Shown here piece by piece: positions 33,366-46,700 of a DNA stretch of 64,000 nt (within the stretch, counting starts at the first letter, position 1; each line of letters starts with the position of its first letter). The stretch is from contig MARA01000034.1 in NCBI GenBank assembly GCA_001792895.1, forward strand, positions 310,001 through 374,000, in the 5' to 3' direction. The notes below the pieces were generated by a model, which ran no database searches, was not told the origin of the DNA, and was given only the letters and a program-made list of their open reading frames with translations. This DNA comes from Lentinus brumalis (lineage: Eukaryota > Basidiomycota > Agaricomycetes > Polyporales > Polyporaceae). The translations under genes and the position numbers were made by a program.

Positions 33366-35072
33366 CTATTCAGGGAGCGTTCTCAACCAGGCGATTGATT
33401 CCCGCATCTCGCTCGCGATCAAGTCTGCAAGCGGGCCTAAGTCCGAGTCGGTCGCAGCCTTGTCCCGATGTGAGCGCGCCTGCATAGTCTCACCACAACT
33501 CGGACTCGACTCGCCTTGTGCAGCGTTCCAAGATACGCCGACTTGACCTCCGGACGGACATTGATGTACGGAAGCCCAGCCTTCAGCAGCGGTAAGGAAG
33601 CCAAGATGCGGATCACCCGCCCATTCCCGTCCTGAGCATCTCTGTCAGCGTGAGTCCTTGAGATTCAGAAGAAACGACTCACGGTGAAGGGATGAATGAC
33701 AGCGAGGTTGAAGTGTATCCACGCCGCGAGTGCGAACGGGTCGTGTTTTTCAAGCTCCACCTGGGTCAACTTCGCCTATAATCGATATCAGCATATGTGA
33801 CTGGCGGCCGGAGAGAATGCGACATACATTCATCATATCCAAGAACGTTTGCATGTGGGCCTCTACCTCCTGGTGTCGTGCGAACTGCACTACGCGCCAG
33901 GGCTCCTCGTCGTCGTCGTCTCGCGTCTCCATCGACGCGGTGACAATGCGCCTGCGGTACTCTCCGACCGTGTTCAAGTACGGAATCGGGTTCTCGTCCG
34001 GCTACCAGAATGATGGGACTCTTGTACGAAAGCGAGATGGCAGTCACTCACGAACTCGGCATACCCAATCCGCGAGCACCGCATGAGCTGCGCATGAATG
34101 GACTTGACATCGTCGTGCGATATGCTCGTCGAAGATGAGTCAAATGGTTTCAAGCACTGACTGCTTATCAGTAGGTGTCCAATGCGAGATATTGGGAACG
34201 CTCACATTGTCAAAGTCCTGCAGGATCTCAATAACACCATCCACGCCGCTCGGAGGGCCCTGCACGACCTCGTCAATCGCTTCCGCGCGTATCCCGTCCC
34301 TGACGATGTTCGACAATGACCCGCCTCCCAGGAGGAAGACGCCCTCGAGCTCGCTCGACTGGACGGCGACGAGACGTGCGTAGCGCTTGGCAGCAGTGTC
34401 AGCCCCAAGCGACTCTTTGTAAGCGTTCCATTCCGCAGGAACGACAGCCCTTGCGGCGGCGTCGGATGACCCTTCGCATCGGAACAAATCGATATCACGA
34501 GGAGGGTGCCAGAACTGTGCGATGACACCGCCGTCCTCGGGCTCCGACCACGAACGATCTGCGAAAAGATCAGATATCGCCCCAGACACGTAATCAAACC
34601 AACATACCCTCCGCCTCTCGTTCCTCCTGCGCAGGCATCACGCTTCAGCGATTTCTACGCGAACGTAAATTCGATGCACACACCTCGACTTTCGCACGGA
34701 ACTGCTTGAGCCACTCGTCAAACGCTTCATCTGGTGCCTGCGCAAGTCTCTTTGCCTCCTCAAACAAGTCCAACGCGCCATCCACATCCTCGAGCAAGAG
34801 ATGCGCGTACGCGAGGCGCAACTTCGCCCACGGCCATTCAGAGAACGCGTGCGCCAGCCTCTCAGCTGGGAAGAACCAGCTATCAGGGTCCGCCGTGCTC
34901 TTCGTACCCTCTTCGACCAATTCCGCGTCGCGTGCTTGACTGGCATCTAGCACTACGGCTGCGCGGTCGTCCTGGTAGATACAGAGCCGGGATTCAGTCA
35001 GCGTCGAGATCGCATGGTTGATGGACGTACATAGGCACCTCCAGGTGTCCAACGTGGGCGATAAATACTCAT
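33366..35072 (-). CDS. Fic-domain protein with N-terminal helical (TPR-like) region
   Basis: 434-residue Fic protein. The catalytic loop HPFTDGNGRVIR (about residues 355-366) is complete: His base and GNGR phosphate-binding residues present, as in AMP-transferring Fic enzymes (FICD/HYPE type). Upstream, SSELEG (184-189) fits the (S/T)xxxE(G/N) autoinhibitory helix of class II Fic proteins, where the Glu blocks ATP. Residues about 50-90 (LRLAYAHLLLEDVDGALDL) look like a TPR hairpin. There is no signal peptide or membrane helix, unlike ER FICD, so it is predicted cytosolic or nuclear. Nine exons: 35072-35031, 34971-34684, 34626-34608 (19 nt), 34558-34206, 34156-34052, 34001-33828, 33775-33683, 33631-33515, 33479-33366; 435 codons in total. 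The last intron (33514-33480) is 35 nt and GC-AG. Target proteins unknown. Confidence 0.88.
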
Positions 35073-35353
35073 GCCCAACTCGCGTCGTGATGAAAGGGAA
35101 GGAAAGGGGTGCATACCAGCAGAGGGAGGACAGTGACTCTGCGTCGTCGGGCCCGAGTGTAAGAGACCGTGCCGATGACGTAGGATGATCGAGATCGATG
35201 GAGCAAGGTTCAAACCCACACAATTGGAGTCAAGGACTGTGGCTTATGAGCAGGAATTCAAGTGGACAACATGCTTTGTACGGCACCATATGAGATGACA
35301 GCTCGACGACTGTTCGTAGCACCTCATACGGGCTGCACTGTCGTGCGGTGAGG

Positions 35354-36496
35354 TCAGAGCTCGTCGTGCATCGTTCGTGGTCGGAGGATCGCGCCAGAGA
35401 TATTCGCAAACCACGCTCGTTGATCCTTAGGCGACGCCCATTCCGGCGAGTTACCTGCCATGCCATCAGTACAGTGAAGGATGAGCAGATGTGGCAGACT
35501 TACCGCCAAAGAACGTCTGGAGATGGAGTCCCTGTACTCGCGCATCCGGGCTCTCTCGGGTGCGCAGGATGAGACCAGTCGCGTGTATTCTGAGTTGGCC
35601 GTCGATATATACACGAATCTCGCCTGGAGGTCGCGCATAAGATCGCGAGGACGGATCAGGATGCAAAGCCCACTCACCGTCTTCCTTGCCAACCGTATTC
35701 ACTTTGACCACCTCCAGGACGCGCGTCCACTTTCCCGTGTTGAACGTCCACGCGCCGCGCCCAACCGAGAAGCCGTAATCTGGATGCTTGATGGACTTGG
35801 GAGGGATGGGGAGCAGCCGTTCCGTGTTTCTTGACTCGTGCGGCAGATACGCGTACAACTCTCCCATCCCTTTCTCCCTGCAAGCGGAGATTCAGGGACA
35901 CACGATGAGGATATGAAGACGTGACATACCGCCACATCAAGCGCAAGTTGAAGCACTTGCACCTGTCGTTCTGTCTCCCGCCTGTGCATCCGTACGCATG
36001 ATCTCCCGCTCCTCCATCTTCTCGCAATCGTTGTTGTTGGCATAAGGCATCTGAGGTATGGGGTCTGAACGGAGTACTCACAGATCCCGGGGAGCTTTCC
36101 ACCCTTCACCCACTCGAAACCGTCCTGGAACAGCACGTCGTACCCCAGTGCTACCTCCTCTCCATCACCTAGCCTCTTCAATGCCTCTGCGAACTGCTTC
36201 GGGCCATGCATGTAGAATCCAAAGCCTCCATGCGGGGCCGTCTTGTTTCCAGGATTGATGCTGCCGAGCGGGTATAGTGCTTCCCATGCCTGTGTCGACG
36301 CGTCTCCTCCTGGTACTGCAGCCGGCGGAGTGACGAGGGTGTGCGTCGTGCTGGACGTTACACGATGGACACCAAGCTCCTTGTCCAGCAACGCGACGCG
36401 TACGACACCAGCCGGGATATCGCGTGCCGCGCAAGTCGTGAATCCGGTCGAGATGCGCGAGGTTGCAACTGGCGAGAACAGGGACCCCGGCAACAT
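35354..36496 (-). CDS. Polysaccharide lyase family 14-like protein
   Basis: 307 residues with the fungal PL14 (alginate/glucuronan-lyase-like) pattern: an N-terminal FTTCAARDIPAGVVRV segment, GGFGFYMHGPKQF, YDVLFQDGFEWVKGGKLPGI, a Cys-rich YGCTGGRQNDRCKCFNLR, then YGFSVGRGAWTFNTGKW and LQTFFGG, ending WASPKDQRAWFANISGA. PL14 enzymes cleave uronic-acid polysaccharides by beta-elimination; the substrate here is uncertain. Exons 36496-36082, 36017-35930, 35877-35678, 35623-35504 and 35454-35354. The first intron uses an AAG acceptor. ATG 36496 gives no clear signal peptide, which is odd for a lyase; a hydrophobic stretch just upstream in the same strand (about 36570-36620) could belong to a missed first exon, but no good start was found for it. 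Confidence 0.85.
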
Positions 36497-37371
36497 TGAT
36501 GGAAACTAGCTAGATACCTGAGTAGCACAAGGAGCTTGTGGTAGCAAAGACACGAGAGGAGGAGAGAACCCAGATCACGACGAAGAGGAGGAGATGGTGG
36601 AAGTCAGGAACAGGATCTCGCAGACTAGCTCGAACCCTGGGTTCGGAGGATCGGACCGCCTTATCTGCGGTTAAGTCAGTACCATATCCGACACGGGAGC
36701 CCATACATTCTGCGCAGTAATACCACAAAACACTTCATCAAGCTCGAATGGTCTTTAAGGAGAAGTCCGGACTTGGCTTTGACTTCTATGGTGCGCAGGG
36801 AATTCGTCGAAACTTTCAAATGCCCTATGCATAATCACGTCCAATTGGTTCCAGACCACGGATCCATCTCCCGGACCTCGCTCTGGGCTGCGGCTCCGCT
36901 GAGCAGCTGGAGGTCCACATTTTGTTCTCACAAAACGCTCGTAGAAATCGAATGAGAGTCTCAAGAGTCAACAAGCGTGATGCATGACCGCAAGCTCGTC
37001 ATCCTCATGTACTAGTACTATACTTATAGGGAGTCGAGCGATGGACTCAAACGGGTAACGGAGACCCGCGGTTAAGACCGACACTCAACAGCCGACTCCT
37101 CGTCAAATACTAGACACATTGTTCAGAGAGACTCCTCGGTGAGAATATGGAACAGGAGTTCCTATGTGTATGCGACCGCTGGTCCAGATTGACAGCCGCA
37201 TCCGAAGTGCTTGCGGATGCAACAGCGGGAGACATCATTTCCTGCGCCTCCTTCGAATCGATATAGATCCCCACTCCAGGCAACAGGTAGCGCAGCTCAG
37301 AGCGGTATACTATCACTGGGCCATCATGACATCGCTAGGACAGCCAGCTAACTTGACTCCCGCGACACAAC
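36497..37371. other. Intergenic region
   Basis: Upstream of the PL14 gene and downstream of the next F-box gene. A 70-nt segment with 7-bp complementary ends (37030-37036 and 37093-37099) was examined as a tRNA and rejected. Confidence 0.5.
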
Positions 37372-39317
37372 TCACTGTACCCGTGTCCATATCGCTTCAC
37401 GTTTGATTGTCGGTGCACTCCAAGGGTTCATTTCCTCCAGCTGGTCGTCTATCACGAAAGCCCTGTCAGCAATATCTCCGACGCGGCGACATACGGACTT
37501 ACGTTTCGAAGCAAGAAAGAACACGTCCACCTCTTCGGACGTATGTGCCTCCCGGAGAAGCGTGTTGACGGCCTCGAAGAAGCCCATGGGATCCTCGTCT
37601 GGAGGAAGCCGGAACCCGTCGTCCAGAAGTTCCCCCCATCCAGATGCCCACATCTCCCAGACAAGCGGCCCGAAGGCATGCACACTGCGTGCGCACAGCT
37701 CAACGTCGCACATCATCGAGTCGAGGCAGTTAATAAAGCGGAGAGACGTATTTGGGCGGAAGCCCTCGCGCGAAGTCGTCTCGACAACATTGTCCACCCT
37801 CATATCCAGCGCGAGCGCGAGCTCGATGAGCTGCGGACACTTCCAAGCGACATAGGCGACGCCAGCCCAAGTAGTCTTGAAATCCGGGCCGGTATACCAC
37901 TCCCATGCGTCGGAGATCCGCAGTTCGATGAGAAGAGGCCAATGATCAGCCATGTCCATGAGGTCTTGGTCGCTCAAATGGCACATGTAGGGCGCATGGA
38001 TCCGGAAGAACCGCATTCGTGAGAAGGGATATAGAAGAGAGATAATTTCCGGGTTGAGAGCGTGGTCAGCCCCAGAGGTCTTCGCCTTGCCCTCCATTTC
38101 TATGGGGAACTCGATCATAACTGTTTGCAGTGTATGAAAGGCACAGTTCGTGCGCAAGGCAGCGAACAGCTCCCGTAGATCGGCGGCAGGCGGTGGATCC
38201 TTATACGCATCGAATCGGACGATGCGGAGTGCACAAGCACCTATGGCATTGATGAGAGCGGCACAACACTTGAGGTCTGGAGCGCGCATGTTGAGAGTGT
38301 CGAGGGAGGGGAATGGGTATCTGACGGACTGCAGCCAGGAAAGCTCTGCGGTCTCCTCGTCGAGCGACAGGAAGGTCTTCCGGAGAGAAAGCTGCTGTGC
38401 CAAGTGCAGCAAGAGCTCCTGAGACGGTTGAACGGATGCAACAGTGAAACCGACGAGCTTCCTGCAGTTGTATGCGAAGGAGAGTGCAGACGTCGTTATG
38501 TGGGGGGCTTGCAATGTGAAGATGGCCAGGTCGCAAAGGGAGGGGCAGAGCGAAGGCAACGCCTCGAGCAACCTGGGGAATACTTCGCGATAGACCGCGC
38601 GGGAAACCTTCGGATGCTCCGCGAACTCCTCTTGGTAGATCGCGATGGCTATCTCCTGGAGGTTAGGACCCAGAAGTATGGGTACGAGTCGGAAGGAGAC
38701 CAAATCGTAATGTGTTAAACGAAGCCGCCTCAGGTTTGGTAGTATGAATGCCCGACGACGGTATAGACACAGGGACTCCATGCATCGACGCGGAACCGGT
38801 CGACGACAATGTAAGAGATAGATATGGGCCCAGTTGACGAGATCTTGATCAGGAAAATCGAACATGAAGTAGCCTAGGGACGTGATCTTGGCCGCATAGT
38901 AGTCGAACCGTTCCCAGTCCGATGAGGAGATTGTAGGTTTCAGCCACTGCAGACATAAAGAATACCGTCCGTGAGCCTATAGTTGGAGTGCTAGCAATAG
39001 ATGGGATTTAACTATACCAGATGATGCGTTACGCATTGGTTGTCAGGCTCCATGTGGCGGGAGTCCTCTATCTCTATCCTCAACAGGTGAGCGGGGAGGG
39101 TACATATGAGCGGTCCAAGAGTCAACTGGTTCCTCCACAAGACATCCAGCGATGGTTCTAGGAAGTCCCGGCAGGTTCGTGCCAGCGCAGCGAGGCTTGG
39201 ATTCGTGGTATAGCTATTGTTGTACCCTCTCCAATGATTGTCTTCGTCGGGCAGGATCAAGAGAACATATTCCAGAATGTTGCGGAAGATGTCATTTACT
39301 CGGAGACACCGATGCAT
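37372..39317 (-). CDS. F-box-like protein with leucine-rich repeats
   Basis: 606 residues; exons 39317-39018, 38946-37503 and 37448-37372. The N-terminus (MHRCLRVNDIFRNILEYV, then LAALARTCRDFLEPSLDVLW) has the F-box-like pattern common in Agaricomycetes. The rest is irregular leucine-rich repeats (LPNLRRLRLTHYDL, PNLQEIAIAIYQEEF, PFPSLDTLNMRAPDL). Presumed SCF ubiquitin-ligase receptor, by family. Introns: 71 nt with donor GTATAG, and 54 nt with a strong GTAAGT donor. The second intron is a multiple of three and lacks in-frame stops, so its retention would only insert 18 residues. No signal peptide. Confidence 0.82.
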
Positions 39318-42300
39318 CAGTGCAACGTGCAGGAGGCAGATGATAGAGAACGATGCGTGAAGCTTGAAGTCAACTTCATCAAGTTGATCCACACTGGATT
39401 CGCAGCGCCAGCGACTAGAACTAGCGCCCTGACAAATAGCCCACCACCGCAGTACTGTAGTAAGTACCAACAAATTGAAGAAAGAGTAGTGCAGGATATG
39501 GTAGTAGTAAGAGGTAGCCAAGAAGGCCCTATACAGTATAGATAGCGTCCGTGATGCGCAATGTCCGAAGAGTTCGCAGGCGGGCTGCGAGAGACGGCCT
39601 GTATTGTGGCACTGTCTTGCAAGTAGTAGATGAATCGTCTCCGAGTCGAGGACCGTCACCTCCTTCTGTAAGGAGTAGATGATCTGGATGATGATCTGGA
39701 TGATGACTGTGATGTATAGCCTGTGGCGAAGTCAGCAGGTTGGCATGGGCAAAGGAAGAGAATTTGGACTCGCCGTTTGAATCGGGCGCGCGCGACAATC
39801 CTTTGAGGCGATCGAAGCCGGCCGGTACATGGCCGGGATGAAGTCGTTGAACCTGATAGGACCGTGTGGTGTGGGGCGCGTATGATTCCGTGCTGAAGCA
39901 TGCACAGCGCAAAGTTCCATGGCGTGGACAGGTAGGGTATCTGGAGGAGTACGGGTAGTACGATGCGGCCATACGTCGATGAGTCGGTATCCCGCCATCC
40001 CGACGCGATTAAGTATGGGCGTACGTCGGGGAGGCGGTGAGATGCGCCAGGGCGTACATGCGCGACCTCTCAACGAGGTAAGAGACGCATCCGGTGCACT
40101 GAGGGCGCCGGACGAGGACGTACGTCGTAGACTTGACCAAGAGAGGAAGGGTTGTCGGGCAAGGCTGAGCAAGAACAGCGCAGGCATGGTCGAGGAGCCG
40201 TCGGCAGGCGCGAGAAGACGATGACGGCGCCCAGGAAGACAGCCTATAGTCGCTGCGCAGGCAGGAATGCGTCGGGATGTACCCATCCAGGTATTGGGAT
40301 CGGGAGGATGCACAGGACGCGCTTCAGGGATGAGAGGCGGGCCGACGGTGGTAAGACGCGGGCGCAAGAATGAACTCCTGTGAAATCCCAGAGACGAGAC
40401 AACACAGGACGTCTTGTCACATCGGGTAGTCTCCTACGGAGTGAATAGCGGGCGGGTTGAGAAGGCGTGACAGGATCCAGCTCGGGTGCAAGGATAATAG
40501 CTCGCAACGCCCAAGGAATATAATCTGAGCGTACAGCGCTCTGACCACATCCAAGGATAGTGCGCCTTGTATTCACGAGGTATCTAGATATATGAGTTCA
40601 GTACGTCGACTTCTACGTGGTAGAATGGGCGGTGCGTACCTCCACCGCGAGCGCCCTTCGACCGCTCGATAAGCCAGAGAGCTCCAGAACAGAGGCCGAA
40701 AGCACCCTCTACAGTGTTTCTCGCAGGCGGGGTGCGCTACGGACGTTACAGCCATTGTATGAGCATACCATGGCGACCTGAATGAATATAATGGAATACA
40801 ATAAGTATAGGCGTCTAATTGACGGTTACCAGGGAGGACAAGCAGCGCGAGCATGTATATAAGTCTGGACCTCAAGAGAGTGAGAATACCCAAGCCCTTG
40901 AGAGAAACGAGATGTCCTCTCAGTAGGGGAGGCCTGTCAGTGTGGCTCTCTGAACCGCTCTGCAGGGTCAGAGCCGCCAGGTGCTGTCCGCAGGCCCTTC
41001 CGTGTGCTTCCTTGCCAGAGAAGCGTCGGCTTCGGCGCATGCAGACACAGGATTGCGAGCCTCGTGTACATGGAACACTGCTGCGCGTGTAAGGCAGCGT
41101 CATACGTCGGCGACGGGTGCCCTAATCGAGCCTCCCGACGCGTCGCCGACGTTCCGAGACGTCGCAGCGCGGCCTCGAGGAATCCACATAAGCCTCCCGC
41201 TCAGAGGAGTATCGCAATATACTCTCCCCACATCCACAACCACTGTAGCTGTTCGTGACCCCTGGCTTGGGCTCCTGTCCGGTGGCTTCGAGACATCTCC
41301 GGCTCGCTGACTATCTTCAGGCCGTACGGCGACGAGCTACAGTGTACTCAATGAGGATCTCCAAGAATACGAGCTCGGAGGTTCTCATTGATGCAATGTT
41401 TCACTCGGATCTTGCAGGTCGACATCCCGAGACGCCTTCACGCCCAGCTCGGCGAGCGCCAGACACAACAAGGCGTACAGTCGCGTACTGTTTATATACC
41501 AAGTGTCCATCAGTACTGCCTAAGTATCAATGAATCTCCGGCAGTAAGAAGGCTATGTTAAGCAGAGCGCAATGATCCTTGCACCACCGTCGGACTTGCT
41601 TCTCGTTCGCTGCTCGTTCCGAAAAGCAAGTCCAGCGAAGGCAGCCTGCAAGCCTCGACTTCGTTGGTCCACGACCCACAAACGGCCGTGATTACGGTCC
41701 GTGAAGCATGTCAGACATGTACAAAGGCTTGGGATCAGGCCTTCCGAGACGATTATGAAGCGCAGCGCGACGAGACGATACTCGTCTTCGATGTGCTTGG
41801 CGCACCATCAGGCCTCAGCACATCAGAGCCTCATGCGTAACTCAGTAAAAACCTCTCTCTTCAATGCCAATCAAGAAGGCAAGGAGCGAAAGAGATCCTG
41901 AACAGTTAACGGTACTTCACCTGCGACTGACAGCGAGACCGGCGATGACAAGGCGCTTGCGTGTGTGTTGTTAGAATCTTCACATTGGAAGACTTCAACT
42001 GCAATCAAGTGCTCAGTACGCGTATAGCAAAATAACTTGTCTCTATACGTACAGACTTCACGGTCCACATATAGCCCGATGTTCCGGGAGGGGCAGAGGA
42101 CACCGTCGACGGCATCGATGTCGTGTCGGTACTAACTCGTCCTGGGGTTCCCTCGCGCTACGCGCGTGTTTCGCAGATCATGCCTGGAATACACAAACCA
42201 TACATCAGTGTAGGTCCTCGTGGAGCCCGGAAGCCTTCATCTCACCAGCGAAATGAAGACACATGTCGCCGGCAGTGATCAACGTCGCAGTTCAACCACA

Positions 42301-43773
42301 GCAAGCGCCCATTTCCTGGCGCAGTCGGCATCTCCGCGAGGATGTTTTCCCGAGACTCAGACACCCTCACACGCACTATTTGCACCTTTGACGAGGATTC
42401 CGAGAAACAACAACACAGCAGAATGTATTCAAGAAGCAGTATATCGATACAAGTACACACGGAGGATACAGGGCACAACTTCGCAAACAACGTGTAGTAT
42501 GTCCGTCACTGATACTACTTCACTTTCTACAAGACACACGCATCGTCCTACCCGCCCGCTCTCGGCATGCACTGAGAGCGGGTTACCAGGTTCTGGACGC
42601 GGACACGGGGATAGCTACAGTGGAGAACGAGTATGTGGGAGCGAGCACGATTTTTCATAGCACAACTCAAAGCGGGATCGATGTGGAGCGATGACAGTGG
42701 GGGATGAGTGGAGGAGATGATTGGAGGTGTTGTTGCGAGTGCTGATGGGGATGGCGAAAAGAGTAGAGGTCGGGGTGAACAGGAGGAGGGGGGCGAGAAG
42801 TGGCCGAGGACTCGAGCGACGACGCTAGACCATCGACGCGGGCCCAAGGCAGACGTCCGTCCGGGGTACGGGGCGAGGACCGGGAGGACACGAGGCGCGG
42901 GGGGATCGGGGAGCGGCGTGGAGAACGACGTACAAAAGAACCAAACACAGAAAGAGGCATGAACTGGGCCCTAGCGGTAGGAGAATGGGGATGGGGTTCG
43001 TGACGAGGATCGCCGCACTGATATACAAGGGCGACGAAGAGACGAAAGAAGAAAAGGAAAGCAGGCAAGCATAATGCGGGCGCACGCCGGACAAGCCGGA
43101 CGCGCACAGGGGCAAAGTCAAATACAAGAACGAACAAGACAAGCAAGCACGGCGATGCGAAATGACGAGGTGAAACATAGAGTACGTACAAGAACGGATA
43201 AGGGAAAGAGATGGTGTCCTCCCGAGCCTCATGGACTGACCGCGGCAACGACCAGCGCAACGTGTTGCTCCGCGTTCCTCGTCGTCTTCGTCTTCTCGAG
43301 ATGGTCCGCGAAGCCGCATCGACAGCTTGAGCGAAGAAGGGGGACAGGGGCGCGATCCGTCAAGCAGCCAGATGGACGCCAAGAAGGCAGATCCGAGCGC
43401 CGGGTAAACCAGCCTCGCGCCTCGGGGATTGTAGATGGTGATGATGGAGGAGTTTGGTATGAAGCCAGATCTGCACGTCTAGCGCGGATCGCCCATCGAT
43501 CGCAGCGGACCCGCGATCACGTCCCGAATCTGTGCTCTGCGCGCGCGAAGGCCGAAAGGTCTTATTTAGCCCGGCAGCTGTGTAGGGTAGGAGGTGTCCC
43601 CAAACGACGTGTGGAGGCCACGCGGTCGGCCTGAGCGCGGACAGTATATCAGGCAGCAAGCACCTAGCCATTCGACCACCTAATCTCCCCAGAGCCCCAG
43701 CCAGCCATCATCGACCTCGCGCACCACGCCCTCCCAGTCCGCTGAAGCACGCCTCCGAGCGCCTTAGCCGGAA
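39318..43773. other. 4.4-kb region without a confident gene
   Basis: Short imperfect GATGATCTG repeats occur at about 39674-39710. The minus strand at about 39530-40370 has partly protein-like frames (ASYYPYSSRYPTCPRH and similar) with possible introns but no coherent model. From about 42660 to 43770 the minus strand is strongly pyrimidine-rich, consistent with 3'-UTR sequence of the upstream gene at 43774-46789. Confidence 0.4.
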
Positions 43774-46700
43774 CTAGTTTGCTGGCGCGCCGGCCACCAC
43801 AGCAGTCTTCCCTGGCGAGGCCACTGGCGTAGCATGCGTCGATGCCAGCGTCGACGGTGGCGGTCGGTCGAAGGCTTCAGCACGCGGCCTCTTACCCGCG
43901 ATAGGTGAGACTCCGCTATCGTCCTCGAGCTCTTCACTGGACCTCTTCCTCTGCCGCAATGGAGAGCTCGATGGCGGAGGGGCAGTGGCGACAGGCGACG
44001 CCTGGGATTGATCGAAGGAGCCTTCCCTCCTCATCCGCTTCGGTGGCGTGCCACTTCGTTCTGACCTCTCCGACTGATCTGCGTCGGCATCTGTCGTCGA
44101 CGTCGAGAACGAGAACGCGTCGGACTCAGCCTCGGCATCCAGGTCTGATGACGGCCGCTTGCGAGGGGTAACCTGGAAAGCAGGAGCAGGACTTTCCGGT
44201 ATGGAGATGGGCGTGTCGTCGCCGCGCTCGGACTCGCCGTCCTCCGACTCCTCTTCTGACTCGTCGAGGTCATCGTCTTCTTCGACTTCTCCGCCGTCTA
44301 TGTGTATCGGTGCCTCCTGGATCTTGATCTGGACCTGTGGTACCTGCGGCTGGGGCTGGACTTGTGGTACGGCAAGCTGAGCCTGAGTGGGCACGGTGCC
44401 ACTGGCCATGTTTGCATTCAACATAGCTCTCTCGCAGATCGAGCACTGGCACTGGTATAGAGGTGCGCAGGCTTCGCGCCACACCTGCAAGGTGCGACAT
44501 CAGCTACCAACCGGACGCAATGAGCAACAGTGACACGCACAGTAACGAGGGCCTCAACGCTGTGTTGTGGCAGGTGCTTCGTCGTGACAGGTACGTATGG
44601 AATGGGCCGCAAGAGCTCCGGTGCCTTCATGACCGGAGACGTCGGCCCAGGGGCGCCGACCAGCGGAGAGGAGACAGGGATCTCGTCGTCCTTGCCGGAG
44701 GGAGGTGGCGACGGCGTAGTCTGCAAAGTTGTCGTGGACAACACGGGACTTGTGGTGTGCGACCCATCTGAACGCGATGACGACGATGAGGATGAGGATG
44801 AGGAGTCATCGTCCTTCGCATGCCGTCGCTCTGCCTCCAAGCGCGCGTTCGCCCTACGCTCGAGCCAATCAATGCCATTGTACCAGGTAGACTCGTCACG
44901 CAGCTCGCAGAGGACATCTTCGAGGGTCATCCTGACTGCCCGGATTGCAGGATCGGTTCCATCTGCTGCACTCTCCATGACGAGCTTGCGAACGAGATTC
45001 CGCATAGGAGGCAACAGGATCTCCCGCAATTGTCGCTGGAAGACGCGGTAGGTCTGCTCACAGAGACCAAAGGAAGGTGGATGAGGGACTAGGGTTTTAG
45101 GACGAGGATGCTGAAGTTCTTGAGCCTCGTCGCCCTGACCATCGTCAAGGGCACCTTCGTAGACAGAGCGACGGTTCCACGGGCACGGGTGTACTGCGGG
45201 AGCTAGACGTGGTCGTCCCTGGTTCGTGTATCCGAAATATTCGTCGGCGGGGGTGATCCAGTGACCGTCGAGGATGCGGTTGCGGGCCCAGTCGTTGAGC
45301 GCCAGCTCCTTGATACCCCAGCGTCTTCGGTCAGGCTAAGCATCTCCGGATCGTCCATGTCCTCGTCGCTAAGCTCTTCATCGCTAGCGTAGGCCTCGCC
45401 TGCTTCGGCTCGCGAGGCATATCTTGACGCGGCGAGTGCTTGCTGCAGCATGTCGCCGAGCTTCGTAAACTTCCGGAGCCAGTGCTTATCCTCGGCGATC
45501 TGCAAGACGTCACGTATTGACCCCTCGCCCATGTCGATGAACGACTCCACCGACTGCTTCGTCTCCCAGTCCACAGTCGCCCACCGTCGACCGTCGACTG
45601 CCTCTTGCCATTCCCGCCGCATATTGACGCGCCGCCAAAAGACCTCGCTCCGACATGCACGACACGTCGCATCTACTCCTGGCCAAGTCTCCTCATCCTC
45701 GTTCTCGGCGCAGGCGAGCCCGGGGCCCTGCGAGTAGTCGTCCTCGAATTCTGTCCTGGGAGCTTCCCGGAGACAGACGCCGCAGAACGCAGCGGTCTTC
45801 CTGTGCTCTTTGCAGAGGCTGATGACGCCAAGGGTAGGGGTGTTGACGGTGCGTTTGGCGCTGCCAGCGCACAAACCCTCGGCATGGTACGGGTAGTTGA
45901 CACGACATACCGCGCACGACACGTCTAACATGGAGCGGTAATGTCGGTACATGCTGATGCGCCGGACGGCGGTGGCTGCTTGCGAGCCTGCAGTCGGGTG
46001 AACGACAGTGAGGTGATGGTTCAGAGAACCCATAGGATCGAGGAGGGCGCAGGCCTTGTTCCAGAATAGGTGGTTCTCGACTGCAGCGGTTGGTTCAGTA
46101 AAGACACGGGCAGATAGAGGGAATGATAGTGGTAAAGGCGTGCCACCGCCCGTAAGCGGAAAGGATGTATACGGGCGGAGATGGGGACGAGGGAACGTGT
46201 GAGGAAACGAAGCAGGGAAACGCGAAGCAGCCAGGGGCGTTCTCATGCTGAGACAACATCGTAATGATGCCTCGGGCGGTAGAAGACGCGGAAGCAATCC
46301 TTGGACGCGACGCGACTCGACGCGTCCAAAACGCACCCGAACCACCATCCTGCACGTAGACAGCCCGCAAACCTCTCCCAAGACCACAAGAAGAACCAGA
46401 GGAGAGACACTCACGATGGCATTTCCACGCCGGGAACAGGTGCATGACCCTCTCGATTTCCAACGCGTCCCGGAGTGTCGTGAATGCGAAACGTTGCGGC
46501 CATAGCTCCCGCGGCTCCCATGCGTTCGGGCAGTATCCGTTAGCGGATGTGTCGAGGAGGTAGTATGTGGTGATCAGTCTGGACAAGACGTTAAGCCGGC
46601 CGGTGGCGCAGACCAATAAGCGACATGGACAACATGCCTGACGATCTCTCCAGGGAGATGTTGCCATGACCGGGCGGTCTTGCCCTTGTAGACGTGGTGC

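Noticed and set aside
37030..37099. 70-nt segment with 7-bp complementary ends, tRNA-like at first glance
   Set aside because: No convincing D-arm, anticodon stem or TTCRANY T-loop pairing on either strand; the ends may pair by chance.
42667..43382. Two long minus-strand frames rich in Ser, Leu and Pro
   Set aside because: Arise from a pyrimidine-rich tract downstream of the 43774-46789 gene; more likely 3' UTR.
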